A DNA stretch of 45,037 nt from CAZCWX01 sp964502465 (GCA_964502465.1 CAZCWX010000025.1:1-45037); one strand, 5' to 3'. Positions 1 through 9,265 are shown, counted from the stretch's first letter. Numbers and translations are program-made. Notes: generated by a model from the sequence alone, not told the origin.

Positions 1-69
1 AGATACCGCCTCGATCCGTGAAGGCCAGGACGGCGACAGAGCCACGAACCTCTCACCACCAACAGATAG

Positions 70-744
70 GCAGGGAAGGGAGCAGTAAGACAAAAGTCAA
101 CCACGCTTACCGAAAGGGTACAATTAACAGAAATCAGAGAAGCATCAATTGTCCACGAGCTCTTAGCGAACTATAGTGGAGTTCTGATTTCGGATTTTTA
201 CCCTGGCTATGATTCTTTCCCGGGTAGACAACAAAAATGTTGGGTTCATCTCATTCGAGATCTCAACGACGATCTATGGGCCTCACCTTTTGATGCTGAA
301 TTTGAAACCTTTATTTTGAACGTGAGAAACTTAATTATTCCCATTATAGAAGCTGCACGGAAGTATGGTATGAAGAAACGAATTCTTCATACGTTTCGAC
401 AACAAGTTGATAGGTTTTACCGGCAAGTGATTATAGATAAACAATACCGATCCGATCTCGTTATCAAATATCAGAAACGCTTTACTCGGTATCAAAATAG
501 TCTTTTTACTTTTTTAGACCAAGACGGCATACCTTGGCACAATAATACGGCTGAAAATGCGATCAGACACTTGGCCATACAACGAGATATGTCGCCGAGC
601 TTGTATGAGGTTGTTACTCGCCATTACCTTCGGTTGCTTGGCATCAGACAATCGTGCCGTTTCCAAGGCAAGTCGTTTTTCAAATTTCTGTTTTCAGAAG
701 AAACAGACCTCGATAAGGTTGAGGCTCGCAAACGCAAACGGTAA
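70..744 (+). pseudogene. IS66-family transposase, C-terminal remnant
   Basis: This is the C-terminal half of a DDE transposase of the IS66 type. The open frame runs from after a stop at 67-69 and, without a good start, reads through SDFYPGYDS (second catalytic Asp, about 193-219), a QQKCWVHLIRDL block (about 226-261) and WHNNTAENAIRHLAIQ near 532-579, where the Glu of AENAIR would be the last catalytic acid. Those blocks are the IS66 signature. The N-terminal half, including the zinc-finger and first Asp regions, is absent: the upstream frame has stops at 19-21 and 67-69. The stretch is clearly more AT-rich than its neighbours, which fits horizontal acquisition. No terminal inverted repeat was recognised. 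It is most likely a dead fragment, although the window edge prevents seeing the full left side. Confidence 0.75.
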
Positions 745-809
745 AAATTCACGCGCCGAATGATTGCGTCGTCCTACGAGGACCCATAAACTACTGCCCT
801 CAGCACTCG

Positions 810-1055
810 TCAATCGTCGCCCTTAGAGGACACTTGAGTCGCATCTTGCGCTTTGCGAGCAGACCTATTCGGACAGAGAATCTCGACCATCTCACCTCGA
901 TAAAACACAATGGTGTGTTCCTCAGGAGCAGAGTCAGCGAGAAAAATTTTCTTCTTACGACTCCTGGCTTTTGCTTCCCTAATGGTATTTTCGAAGAAAT
1001 CGGACTGATGCCCGCAATCGCATTCATATGATGACGGGAAAATCTCTTTGGGCAT
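810..1055 (-). CDS. Small conserved-type protein with CxC and C-terminal Cys
   Basis: An 81-residue protein of unknown function. It opens with MPKEIFPSSYECDCGH, a closely spaced CDCGH pair of cysteines plus histidine, and has another cysteine in ILCPN near residue 60. The two clusters look like a minimal zinc-ribbon or metal-binding knuckle, but only three cysteines are present, so metal binding is inference. The middle is strongly charged (REAKARSRKKK). The ATG at 1053-1055 is preceded by AGGA about nine bases upstream. It lies just after the transposase remnant and is transcribed in the opposite direction. I recall similar short proteins as uncharacterised in other bacteria, without a function. 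Real-gene status is supported by the start site and the motif-like cysteines. Confidence 0.6.
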   Translation of the reverse strand: MPKEIFPSSYECDCGHQSDFFENTIREAKARSRKKKIFLADSAPEEHTIVFYRGEMVEILCPNRSARKAQDATQVSSKGDD

Positions 1056-1147
1056 GGTTGTTTTCCTGATGGTGATAGATGATCTTTAGCCTTAGACCAA
1101 CCCATAGCCCTTCGGGAGCAGAGGTTCAGATGTGAGGTCGCCTGGCC

Positions 1148-1426
1148 TCAGGTGTCAACAATCGTGAGGGTCGGATAGCGATTCCGGTAGAAGTGTCCTT
1201 TATAGCGCCGCAGCAGATACTCCAGACACTGTTTGTCATGACCTTGAGGAATTAAAAACACTGACCTAATGGCTTCATCCCCATATTCTTGCACGAGTTT
1301 TCTCACAAATTGTGGGCTGATTGCGTCTGCATAGATCAATCCCCTGAGGCTCTCGGCTTCATCTTCGGTTACATCCCAGCCCTGTTTCTGAAAGCTACGG
1401 ACCACCTCGTTGAAGCTCAACATCAT
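1148..1426 (-). CDS. Small helical hypothetical protein
   Basis: A 92-residue, largely helical, charged protein (MMLSFNEVVRSFQKQGWDV at the start) with no motif I recognise and no membrane segment. The double ATG at 1421-1426 follows an AAGGGC-type ribosome site. In the same frame upstream lies a nine-codon mini-ORF with a much stronger ribosome site (GGAGGAGG) that ends in TAA 30 bases before this start. The gene may therefore have lost its original N-terminus to a nonsense change, or be preceded by a leader. It ends about 90 bases ahead of the 81-residue gene on the same strand, so the two may be co-transcribed. Function unknown. Confidence 0.55.
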   Translation of the reverse strand: MMLSFNEVVRSFQKQGWDVTEDEAESLRGLIYADAISPQFVRKLVQEYGDEAIRSVFLIPQGHDKQCLEYLLRRYKGHFYRNRYPTLTIVDT

Positions 1427-1456
1427 TTCTTGCCCTTCAGCAGGTTCACCGTCTTT

Positions 1457-1486
1457 TTAGCAGTGCAGGATGTGTCTACGACTCAT
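1457..1486 (-). other. Mini-ORF with strong ribosome site, in frame with next gene
   Basis: GGAGGAGG at 1491-1498 (minus strand) precedes an ATG at 1484-1486 that opens a nine-residue frame (MSRRHILHC) closed by TAA at 1457-1459. The frame is the same as that of the 92-residue gene 30 bases downstream. It is either a leader peptide or the severed N-terminus of that gene. Confidence 0.35.
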
Positions 1487-1553
1487 GACGCCTCCTCCCG
1501 AAAGATGTATACATAGACTACACCGAAGAGGTGGCTCAGAAGGAGATACCCAC

Positions 1554-4310
1554 ATGCGAAAGCTCATGATCGCTGTCGTGATCCTCGTGATACTGAGCGG
1601 GGTCATTGCGTTCGCCTTACTGAATTTAAGCGGGCTTGTGAACCGCAACAAAACCTATCTGCTTGCTCAGGCTGAGCAGGCGCTAGGACGTACAGTGACG
1701 GTTGAGGAGATCGGCGTCACGGTGTGGGGAGGGATTGGCATGCGCCTCAGTAACTTCGCGGTCGCCGATGACCCAGCGTTTTCCCAGGAAGAGTTCCTCC
1801 GCGCTGCCGATCTACAGGTCAACGTGGAATTTTTCCCCTTGCTCTGGAAAGAGTTGCGGGTCAAACGGTTCATCCTGCATCAGCCTACACTCACCATCAT
1901 ACGGGATCAGCAGGGGCGACTAAACTTCACGAGCCTGGGCGGCTCTCCCTCAGAAAAGCAACCACCCTCGCAAGAGCAACAGGACACTGATGAAAGCCCT
2001 TCGTCATCTGCAGCCACTGCTTTCCCTCTGTTCGCCACCTTTTTGAACGTTTCCAACGGTGCCGTACATTATATCGATCGACAAGAGCAGACGGATTTCC
2101 GCGTCACTCAGCTCGATCTTACGGTCGAGGATTTCAGCTTCGACCAGCCGGTTACGCTTGCCCTCAACACGGCGCTTCTCGCTGAACGACAGAATATCAG
2201 GCTACACAGTCGCGTCGGACCTCTTGGCTCGACGTTCGATCTCACGAACCTGCCAGTCGAGGGCACCCTTGAGATTGACTCGCTTGATGTCAGCGCTTTG
2301 CAACAGGCGCTTCCTCAAATAACGAAACAACTTCCTCAAGGCCTCGGGCTCTCCGGACCGCTGCAGGCTACCGTGAGCATAGCTGGCACGGTAGGACAAC
2401 TGACCCTCCCCCAAGTTGACCTTACCGCTACAGTGTTTGCTGCCAGCAACCCGAACGTGAAGGTCACTGGTCGCGTGGGTCCCTTGGGAACAGACCTGAA
2501 AGATCTCTCCCTGAAGGGAGACCTCGAGCTTGGGCCGGTAGCGCTTGCGCAACTGGCACGCTTCGCTCCTCTGGCAGCGATCCTGCCGCCAGACCTCAGC
2601 GTCGATGGGCCACTTTTGCTCAACACGCAGGTGGAAGGAACCCTGGAAAATCTCGCGCTCACCGGAACCTTGGATGTCAGTGGCGGAACCATCAGCATGG
2701 GCGACTATTTTAAGAAGCCACAAGGAACGCCCTTTGTCCTCTCTACGGATGCGCGGGTGACCCCCCACATGGTTGCGCTGCAAAAAGCCACCGTGCAACT
2801 CCACACGCTTGCCCTCGCCGGCAGTGGCAAGATCAACCTGGGTAAGACCCTCTCCCTGGATCTGACGGTTGATGCAAACCCCACGACTCTGGTTGGCTGG
2901 GAGGAGCTGCTGCCTCTGCTGCAAAACTCGGCCCTTTCCGGGACACTGGAAGCGCATGCGCGTATCCAAGGGGCGGTGACAACAGACACAATCCCACAGA
3001 TCAACGGTTCCCTCTCTCTCAGGCAAGTGCAGGCCCGGCTGCCGCAAATGCCGGCCCCGCTGACTGACCTGAATGCGACGGTGGCGTTTACCGGCCACGG
3101 AGCCGCCTTCACAGACACCTCCCTGCGCGTGGGGAATTCCTTGGTTCGCTTAGACGGGCGAGTCGAGAGGTTTGCGCCTCTGGCGCTGACCTACCGTCTG
3201 TCTGCACCTGAACTGCACCTGGCCGATCTGCAGGCGGGTGCTTCGGCGAGTAATGGCGCTACGGTCCTTCAGGAGGTCAACAGTGAAGGACGGATACAGA
3301 TGGACACAGGTTCGTTTGTGTACAAGGGCAGTCTCTCTTCTCCCCAGGGGTTACTCTCTCAGGTGGCCTACCGCAATTTCCGCACATCTGTCTCTATGGA
3401 GGCACAAGTAGTGACGATCGAGAGCGTGAGTCTGCAGGCATTCGGCGGGTCTGTGCAGGGAAAAGGACGGTATGCGTTTCAGCAGACTCCTCCCCAGTTC
3501 GCTTTGACGTCTCAGGTGCGCGACCTCAACTTGACTGAACTCTTCCATTCGGCCTTGACTACTGCCCCGCAGCATATTCAAGGTCAGGCCAACTTTGACC
3601 TCACGCTCAGTGGCAGCGGTCAGGGGTGGGAAGAGCTGAAGCCGTCTCTGCAGGGACAGGGTCAGGCGGAAGTACGGCAGGGAGCCTTGCTCAACGTCAA
3701 TATCGCCGAAGGCGTGCTCTCCGGGGTCACTGGTCTTCCTGGTCTTTCTCTGTTGGTTTCTCCCCGCATACGCGAGCGCTATCCTGAGATTTTCGCGACG
3801 CAGAATACCGAGTTTAACGAGTTACGCAGTACGTTCACGTTCAGCAACGGTAAAATGAACATTGACGACCTGCGGATTGCTGCTGCCGATTATACGATGC
3901 AAGGAACAGGCTGGCTCGACTTTGACCAGACGCTCGACCTGCGGGCCCAGCTCATTCTGTCACAAAAACTCTCTACCGACATTGCCAACGACGTGCAGGC
4001 CGCTCGGTACATCGTCAACGAGCAAAAGCGGCTAGAGATTCCCTTTGCCTTGGCTGGTACGCTGCCGAAAGTGCGACCACAGCCAGATCTGGCGTATGTT
4101 GGTCTCTTGCTGCAACGTGCTGCCGTCCGGAAAGGAACAGAAGAACTTGAGAAGCGCGTGTTGAAGAAGCTCCTGCCCTCTTCGCAGGAGCCTCCGCCAA
4201 CAGAAGGCGAGGGAGCCGCTGCCGCTCCCCCGGCTCCTGAGAAACCGCCAAAAGAGGAACTCAAAGAACAGCTGCTGCGCAAAGGATTGGAGCAACTCTT
4301 TGGCCGTTAA
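1554..4310 (+). CDS. AsmA-like inner-membrane anchored protein
   Basis: A 918-residue AsmA-superfamily protein, a group thought to bridge the periplasm and help lipid traffic or outer-membrane assembly. The N-terminus is a signal anchor (about residues 5-25, VVILVILSGVIAFALL) followed by the AsmA entry domain (EQALGRTVTVEEIGVTV). The body is repetitive beta-rich sequence with VTG, VGPLG and LSLTV-type strands. An AsmA_2-like C-terminal domain follows (HIQGQANFDLTLSGSG, then IDDLRIAAADYTMQGTGWL). The tail is Pro/Glu rich (PPPTEGEGAAAAPPAPEKPP) and ends in a charged helix. The start at 1554 is set by AAGGAG nine bases upstream. A perfect palindrome, ATGTATACAT (1507-1516 region), lies in the upstream gap. 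It is the only AsmA copy here and lies far from TamB at 32-36 kb. Precise substrate unknown. Confidence 0.85.
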   Translation: MRKLMIAVVILVILSGVIAFALLNLSGLVNRNKTYLLAQAEQALGRTVTVEEIGVTVWGGIGMRLSNFAVADDPAFSQEEFLRAADLQVNVEFFPLLWKELRVKRFILHQPTLTIIRDQQGRLNFTSLGGSPSEKQPPSQEQQDTDESPSSSAATAFPLFATFLNVSNGAVHYIDRQEQTDFRVTQLDLTVEDFSFDQPVTLALNTALLAERQNIRLHSRVGPLGSTFDLTNLPVEGTLEIDSLDVSALQQALPQITKQLPQGLGLSGPLQATVSIAGTVGQLTLPQVDLTATVFAASNPNVKVTGRVGPLGTDLKDLSLKGDLELGPVALAQLARFAPLAAILPPDLSVDGPLLLNTQVEGTLENLALTGTLDVSGGTISMGDYFKKPQGTPFVLSTDARVTPHMVALQKATVQLHTLALAGSGKINLGKTLSLDLTVDANPTTLVGWEELLPLLQNSALSGTLEAHARIQGAVTTDTIPQINGSLSLRQVQARLPQMPAPLTDLNATVAFTGHGAAFTDTSLRVGNSLVRLDGRVERFAPLALTYRLSAPELHLADLQAGASASNGATVLQEVNSEGRIQMDTGSFVYKGSLSSPQGLLSQVAYRNFRTSVSMEAQVVTIESVSLQAFGGSVQGKGRYAFQQTPPQFALTSQVRDLNLTELFHSALTTAPQHIQGQANFDLTLSGSGQGWEELKPSLQGQGQAEVRQGALLNVNIAEGVLSGVTGLPGLSLLVSPRIRERYPEIFATQNTEFNELRSTFTFSNGKMNIDDLRIAAADYTMQGTGWLDFDQTLDLRAQLILSQKLSTDIANDVQAARYIVNEQKRLEIPFALAGTLPKVRPQPDLAYVGLLLQRAAVRKGTEELEKRVLKKLLPSSQEPPPTEGEGAAAAPPAPEKPPKEELKEQLLRKGLEQLFGR

Positions 4311-4404
4311 ACGGGATGCTGGCACATCTTGCTTCTCGAGGTCTCTCTGGTCTATAGGTGCAGGGGGTTTTCATACACAGACGGAACGAAAGGGGAACAC
4401 ATCC

Positions 4405-5172
4405 ATGCGGATTGAAGAAGCTGTCGAATTATTGTGGCGGTCAATGCAGAAAGGAGAGCATGCTCCTGCTGCCTTGCAAAAGGCACTGACCCTGGGGGAT
4501 GCTTACCGAGTGCAGTTAGGCGTCCTCGACCGTTGGGTTGCAACTGGCGAAAAACATGCCGGGTGGAAGATTGCGCTGACGGCGGATGCTGCCCGAAAGA
4601 TGTTTGGTGTGCAGACGCCAGCATGTGGTTACCTGTTGGCGAGTCGCCGGTTTTCCAGTGGTCAGACGTTTCAGGTCGCAATGATGCGGAAGCCGATTAT
4701 TGAGTCTGAGCTGTGTTTCACGATCGGACGGCGGCTCTCTGGACCTGGGGTCACAAGAGACCTGGTTCTCTCTGCCGTTGCTGCCGTCGAGCCGGCTTTC
4801 GAGATTGCTGACCTGCGTATGGATATGGCCGCAGATTTTCCGTTAGGTGTAGCCGATGATATTGCCCAATGGGGATACGTGACAGGCACGGCCGTTTCTC
4901 CGTATCCCACCGATCTCGACGTGGGAGCGATGACCATTGAGATGCAGCGGAACGGTGAAGTCGTCGCACAGGTGCGAGGACGAGACGCCATTGATGATCA
5001 ACTCCAGTCGATTGCCTGGCTGGCGAATCATCTGGCAGAGTATGATCTAGCATTGGAAGAGGGGCACCGTATCATGACCGGCTCGTGTACTAGACCTACG
5101 CCGATCACGAAGGGGGATCAGTGGGAAACGCGATTTTCTCCGGTGGGGACAGTGTCGGCTACTTTCGTTTAG
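4405..5172 (+). CDS. 2-keto-4-pentenoate hydratase family (MhpD-like) enzyme
   Basis: A 255-residue member of the fumarylacetoacetase-like superfamily, hydratase/decarboxylase branch (MhpD, XylJ, HpcG). Such enzymes add water to 2-oxopent-4-enoate or decarboxylate 4-oxalocrotonate in meta-cleavage pathways. Visible family blocks are GWKIALTA near residue 50, the metal-binding IIESELCFTIGRRL near residue 100 (ExE-type acids), PAFEIADLRMD near 130, and the C-terminal MTGSCTRPTPITKGD followed by FSPVGTVSATF. Length matches the family. The ATG at 4405 follows AAGGGG. No ring-cleavage dioxygenase, aldolase or dehydrogenase partner is beside it, so the pathway is unclear. It could act on products of the neighbouring amide-ring enzymes. 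It starts 95 bases after the AsmA-like gene. Confidence 0.85.
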   Translation: MRIEEAVELLWRSMQKGEHAPAALQKALTLGDAYRVQLGVLDRWVATGEKHAGWKIALTADAARKMFGVQTPACGYLLASRRFSSGQTFQVAMMRKPIIESELCFTIGRRLSGPGVTRDLVLSAVAAVEPAFEIADLRMDMAADFPLGVADDIAQWGYVTGTAVSPYPTDLDVGAMTIEMQRNGEVVAQVRGRDAIDDQLQSIAWLANHLAEYDLALEEGHRIMTGSCTRPTPITKGDQWETRFSPVGTVSATFV

Positions 5173-5234
5173 TTCTGGTCCCTGCCTCTGTCCAGCCCAA
5201 CGCAACCCGTGGCTTCTTCTCGGCACACGGGCTT

Positions 5235-5372
5235 TTACTGCCGCGCGGTTGTGGGTGTATCCGCTTGCATCTGCTTTGCTGGAAGCGTGAGCACACGGTA
5301 AAAGCAAAAACTTGCCAGGCCGATCACAAAACTGACCGAGATACCCATGAAGATCCAACCTCCGAGAGTCAC
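5235..5372 (-). CDS. MetS-type small subunit of NSS transporter
   Basis: A 45-residue single-span membrane protein starting on GTG (5370-5372). It begins VTLGGWIFMGISVSFVIGLA and continues SFCFYRVLT, then a short polar tail ending TPTTARQ. The GGWIFM start, one transmembrane helix and the CFYRVL exit are the pattern of the small subunits paired with bacterial NSS symporters, as in corynebacterial MetP-MetS for methionine and alanine. Its ribosome site AGGAGG overlaps the TAG stop of the symporter gene immediately upstream on the same strand, so the two are translationally coupled. In MetP-MetS the small subunit is needed for transport; the same role here is inference. Confidence 0.85.
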   Translation of the reverse strand: MTLGGWIFMGISVSFVIGLASFCFYRVLTLPAKQMQADTPTTARQ

Positions 5373-5384
5373 TCGTGTGTCCTC

Positions 5385-6965
5385 CTAGTCGCGCAGGGGC
5401 AGGCGGCCGTCAAGATCGAGCCCGATCTCACGCCAACGGTGCTCACCGAGACGGGTGATCCCCATCAGCATGAGTAATGTGAGCCCGATAAGGCCCAGCG
5501 TCCATCGCGCCACGTCATTGCCGCCGAGTTCCGTGATGTAGCCTGGCAGAGTCTGCCAGCAGAACCCGACGAAGACGATCAGGAGATAGGCAGGGGAGAC
5601 ATATTTGATAATGAAACGAAAGAGACGCGGGATGCGCATCTGCGCACCGACATGCGCCTCGTTGAGCCCTTTGTCTATACCAAACACCCAGCCAAAGCAG
5701 ATGATTTGTACGGTGGCGAGAACAAAGATGCAAGCCGTACCCACCCAGAAGTCCATAGTATCGAGCGCGACGAGGCCTTTACTGAAGTAGATAACCCAAA
5801 GTGAGCCCATGAGGGTGAAGGCACCAAGGAGCATCACTGCCCGAGCGCGTGATATCCCTAAGGCTTCCGTGAGAAACGCCAGGACCGGCTGCAGCATGGA
5901 GAGTGAGCTGGTAATGGCGGCTAGAAACAGCATCAGAAACCAGACCGCCCCTACTACGCGACCGATCCCCCCCATATGTTCGAAGACGACTGGTAACGTG
6001 TTGAACCCAAGTCCAAAGGTGCTGCCGAGTGAGGCACTGGCTCCCAGGAAGACAAACGCGGCTGGAATCGTGATCAGGCCACCAAGACCGACCTCGAAGA
6101 GTTCATTGGTTGAAGTTGCGGTGAGACCCGACAGCACGACGTCGTCTTTTTTGTTCAGATACGAGGCGTAGTTGATGATCACCCCGAATCCCACCGAGAG
6201 GCTGAAAAAAATCTGTCCTGCTGCGGCTAACCAGGTCTTAAAATCTCCCAGTTTTGAGAGATCTGGATTCCACATAAAACCGAGACCGTTGATGACGTTG
6301 CGGTCTGGAAACGCTGGATCCGGGGTTCCGAGGGTTAGGACTCGCGCCAGGACAATGAGTGCACAGATCGCCATGGCAGGCATGGCCCATTTGCAAAAGG
6401 TTTCGATCCCTTTCGACAGCCCGCGGTAAAGGAGCCAAAAATTCAACATGAAGGTCAGCGCCCAGAAAATGACGCTCGGGTGAATCCCTCCCTCCATCAT
6501 CACGCCGTCCATGTCGGAGCCGGTGACTGCGGTAAAGAACTTGCCCGATTGTTCAACGTACTGTGCGGGATTGGTACCCAGCGGGTCGCCGTTGAAGAGA
6601 TATTCGAAACAGTAGCGAAGGCACCAGGACTCGATCAGGACATAGTACATGTAGATGACCAGCGGAATAAGCAACCCAAGCACCCCCAAATACCGAGCAA
6701 CCGCGCCCTTGCCGACGACTCCCATAATGGCGGGTGCCGAACGAAAGCCTTTGCGTCCACCGTAGCGCCCCATCGTCCACTCGGCCCAGCACACCGGGAT
6801 ACCCAAGAGTAAGAGCGCACAGAAATAGGGAATCATAAAAGCGCCGCCCCCATTCTGGGCTGCTTGTCCTGGAAAACGCAGGAAGTTACCGAGTCCAACC
6901 GCGGACCCTGCGACTGCCAGAATCATTCCGATTCGAGTACCCCACTGTTCTTGCTGCGCTGTCAT
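5385..6965 (-). CDS. Sodium-dependent NSS (SNF) family symporter
   Basis: A 526-residue sodium:neurotransmitter-symporter family transporter with about 12 membrane helices, of the LeuT/MhsT/MetP class. TM1 carries the sodium and substrate site, AVAGSAVGLGNFLRFP at about residues 18-33, followed by NGGGAFMIPYF. TM6-like and TM8-like glycine-rich unwound segments (SLSVGFGVIINYASYL, ITSSLSMLQPVLAF) are present. Length and topology are those of the 12-TM bacterial group. The downstream small subunit suggests an amino-acid importer of the MetP type. The ATG at 6963-6965 has only a weak ribosome site. It is divergent from hyuA (256-base gap), so it may feed substrate to the hydantoinase operon. Substrate cannot be read from sequence. 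Confidence 0.93.
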   Translation of the reverse strand: MTAQQEQWGTRIGMILAVAGSAVGLGNFLRFPGQAAQNGGGAFMIPYFCALLLLGIPVCWAEWTMGRYGGRKGFRSAPAIMGVVGKGAVARYLGVLGLLIPLVIYMYYVLIESWCLRYCFEYLFNGDPLGTNPAQYVEQSGKFFTAVTGSDMDGVMMEGGIHPSVIFWALTFMLNFWLLYRGLSKGIETFCKWAMPAMAICALIVLARVLTLGTPDPAFPDRNVINGLGFMWNPDLSKLGDFKTWLAAAGQIFFSLSVGFGVIINYASYLNKKDDVVLSGLTATSTNELFEVGLGGLITIPAAFVFLGASASLGSTFGLGFNTLPVVFEHMGGIGRVVGAVWFLMLFLAAITSSLSMLQPVLAFLTEALGISRARAVMLLGAFTLMGSLWVIYFSKGLVALDTMDFWVGTACIFVLATVQIICFGWVFGIDKGLNEAHVGAQMRIPRLFRFIIKYVSPAYLLIVFVGFCWQTLPGYITELGGNDVARWTLGLIGLTLLMLMGITRLGEHRWREIGLDLDGRLPLRD

Positions 6966-7221
6966 AGTCTAGGAACCTACAGGGGTGAAGGGTTGAGGGG
7001 GGAGAGATGATAGGGGCACAAACTGCTCAGTGTTCCACCTCATAGACGTTCATCCTCTTTTCCTTCCAGCATGTGCAAGATGTTCTTTAGTCTGAAAGTG
7101 AGAGAAGGACAACTCCCAGCACCACAGGCTTTTCCTTCGTTGAACATTCCACAGGCCCTTTTCGGGATACCGGCAATCCGCTACAAGAGCCAGACAATTA
7201 TCAAAGAAAATAAGGATACTT

Positions 7222-9252
7222 ATGTGGCGTGTTGGTATTGACGTTGGTGGTACCTTCACTGATCTCTTTGCCTGGGAGGAGGAGACCCGGCAAAGTGTCA
7301 CGGCAAAGGTTCTCACCACCAAGCACGACCGGGCGCTCGGTGTCCTCCAGGTCATTGCCCAAGCGCAATTGCCGACGGATCGTATCAGTACCCTGATCCA
7401 TGGCTCGACCACCGCTACCAATGCCTTGATCGAGCGCTCCTACCCACCGGCAGCGATGGTGACGACCGAAGGATTCCGTGACACGATTGAAATCGGTCGG
7501 CAGCGGCGCCAACATCTGTATGATCCCTACCAGACAAAGCCCAAGCCGATCATTCCGCGACGCCATCGCCTGACTGTCCCTGAGCGGATCAGCGCTCAAG
7601 GAGAAGTGCTTGCCCCCCTGGATGAAGATGCGGCTCGCCGAGTGACGGACCGTATCGCGGCATTAGCCCTTGGCTCGGTTGCGGTCGCTTTCATCAACGC
7701 CTATGTAAATCCAGCTCACGAGCAACGCATGGGCGAGATCCTGCGTGCGCGGTTGCCACATGCTCATATTGCGCTTTCTTCAGACACTCGGCCGAAATTC
7801 CGTGAACTGGGCCGTTTTATGACCACCGCTATCCGTGCAGTGCTCTTACCGGTCATGAGCGCATACTTTGATCGGCTGGCTGCTATGCTGTCTGAACGTG
7901 GGTTCCGGGGGTCTTTATTTATCATCAAAAGTAATGGCGGCATGATGGGGGTGGACCTTGCCAAGCAGCGACCTGAGGAACTGATCGAATCCGGTCCAGC
8001 TGGTGGGGTGGCGTATGCGAGTTACCTCAGTACCCGTGCCGGGTTCCCACGCGCGATTCATACGGATATGGGTGGGACGAGTTTTGACGCCTCGATCGTG
8101 GAAGACGGGCGAGGGCTCATAACCCATGAGTATGAGCTTGAGTGGGAGGTCCCAGTGATTACCCCCATGCTGGACATCCGCAGTGTCGGTGCTGGTGGAG
8201 GCTCGATCGCCTGGGTAGATCAAGGAGGTTCTTTACGAGTCGGACCGCAAAGCGCTGGGGCTGACCCCGGGCCTGCTTGCTATGGTCGAGGTGGGAAAGA
8301 CGCGACGGTGACTGACGCCAATTTGTTGCTAGGACGGCTGGAGCCTACTCTTGGCGGGAAATTTACGCTTGATCGAGCTGCGGCAGAGGATGCGGTCGCA
8401 CAGGTTGGCAGTCAGGTGGGGTTGGATCCCTTGCGCACAGCCGAAGGGATTATCCAGATTACCTGCGAAAACATGGCACAGGCGATCAAGATGGTGCTGA
8501 TCGACCGCGGACGTGATCCCCGTGACTTTGTGCTGGTGAGCTTCGGCGGGGCTGGACCGATGCACGCCTGTTTTATTGCCCGCGCCCTCAATATTCCGCA
8601 AGTCGTGGTGCCGGCCTATGCGGGAGTTGCTTCTGCCTTTGGCGCCACGGCCATGGATATGCGCCATGACCTGGAGACTTTCTTCTATGCACCAGCCGAA
8701 GGAGTCGAGCTTGTCCGTCTCAATCAGTTGTACGAGCGGCTTGAACAGCAAGGACGGAGCCTGCTCGCGCAAGAGACGCTTGCGTCGGAGCGTATATCCG
8801 TCTCCCGCAGTGCGCAGATGCGCTATATCGGTCAGTCTTATGAAGTTGAGACTCCGGTCCCTTGTGGCCACCTGACGACTGCTTCTCTGCCGCAAGTCGT
8901 GCAAAACTTCCACGAGGCACACCAACGCGAGTATGGGGTCGCTTCAGCGCAGTTCGCGCCGGCCTTTGTGAGTCTCGGAGTGACCGTTATCGGCCATAAT
9001 GATAGACCCCCGATTATGCAAACGAGTATCGCGACCGGCTTAGACCCACGCAAAGGTGAGCGGCGAGTATACTTCGCGGGCCACTGGCTGGGAACACCAG
9101 TGTATGATGGCCAGGGGTTGAGTCAGGGGTTTACCTTGCGCGGGCCGGCGATTATCGAGTACGCCCATTCCTGCGCGGTGTTGCCGCCAGAGACAACAGC
9201 GGTCGTGGATGAGTTGGAGAATTTAGTCATATCAGTAGTCAGTAGTCAGTAG
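7222..9252 (+). CDS. hyuA: Hydantoinase/oxoprolinase subunit A (HyuA type)
   Basis: A 676-residue HyuA-type subunit. With HyuB it forms an ATP-dependent amidohydrolase of the N-methylhydantoinase, 5-oxoprolinase or acetone-carboxylase superfamily. The N-terminal hydantoinase domain has the ASKHA phosphate loop GIDVGGTFTDLF (residues 5-16) and ends near residue 190. The central ATPase domain shows IKSNGGMMGVDLA, ESGPAGGVAYASYL and HTDMGGTSFDASIV, then SVGAGGGSIAWVD and SAGADPGPACYGRGG. A C-terminal domain follows. The ATG at 7222 has AAGGAT upstream. The last residues (ISVVSSQ) and the TAG stop are encoded by a 7-bp repeat array, so the native C-terminus was probably altered by insertion. The partner hyuB begins only at 9722 because another gene is inserted. 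Exact lactam or hydantoin substrate unknown. Confidence 0.93.
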   Translation: MWRVGIDVGGTFTDLFAWEEETRQSVTAKVLTTKHDRALGVLQVIAQAQLPTDRISTLIHGSTTATNALIERSYPPAAMVTTEGFRDTIEIGRQRRQHLYDPYQTKPKPIIPRRHRLTVPERISAQGEVLAPLDEDAARRVTDRIAALALGSVAVAFINAYVNPAHEQRMGEILRARLPHAHIALSSDTRPKFRELGRFMTTAIRAVLLPVMSAYFDRLAAMLSERGFRGSLFIIKSNGGMMGVDLAKQRPEELIESGPAGGVAYASYLSTRAGFPRAIHTDMGGTSFDASIVEDGRGLITHEYELEWEVPVITPMLDIRSVGAGGGSIAWVDQGGSLRVGPQSAGADPGPACYGRGGKDATVTDANLLLGRLEPTLGGKFTLDRAAAEDAVAQVGSQVGLDPLRTAEGIIQITCENMAQAIKMVLIDRGRDPRDFVLVSFGGAGPMHACFIARALNIPQVVVPAYAGVASAFGATAMDMRHDLETFFYAPAEGVELVRLNQLYERLEQQGRSLLAQETLASERISVSRSAQMRYIGQSYEVETPVPCGHLTTASLPQVVQNFHEAHQREYGVASAQFAPAFVSLGVTVIGHNDRPPIMQTSIATGLDPRKGERRVYFAGHWLGTPVYDGQGLSQGFTLRGPAIIEYAHSCAVLPPETTAVVDELENLVISVVSSQ

Positions 9253-9265
9253 TCAGTTGTCAGTT
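9233..9265. repeat. Heptamer array, left arm around four-helix-bundle gene
   Basis: Tandem 7-bp units: CAGTAGT at 9233, 9240 and 9247, then CAGTTGT at 9254 and a partial CAGTT. The array contains the hyuA stop codon (TAG, 9250-9252). The same heptamer class recurs in inverted orientation at 9654-9706. Confidence 0.85.

Noticed and set aside
2202..3098. Long open frame (298 codons) on the minus strand
   Set aside because: It lies opposite the AsmA-like gene, has low-complexity arginine/glutamine-rich content and no start signal; a shadow of the real gene.
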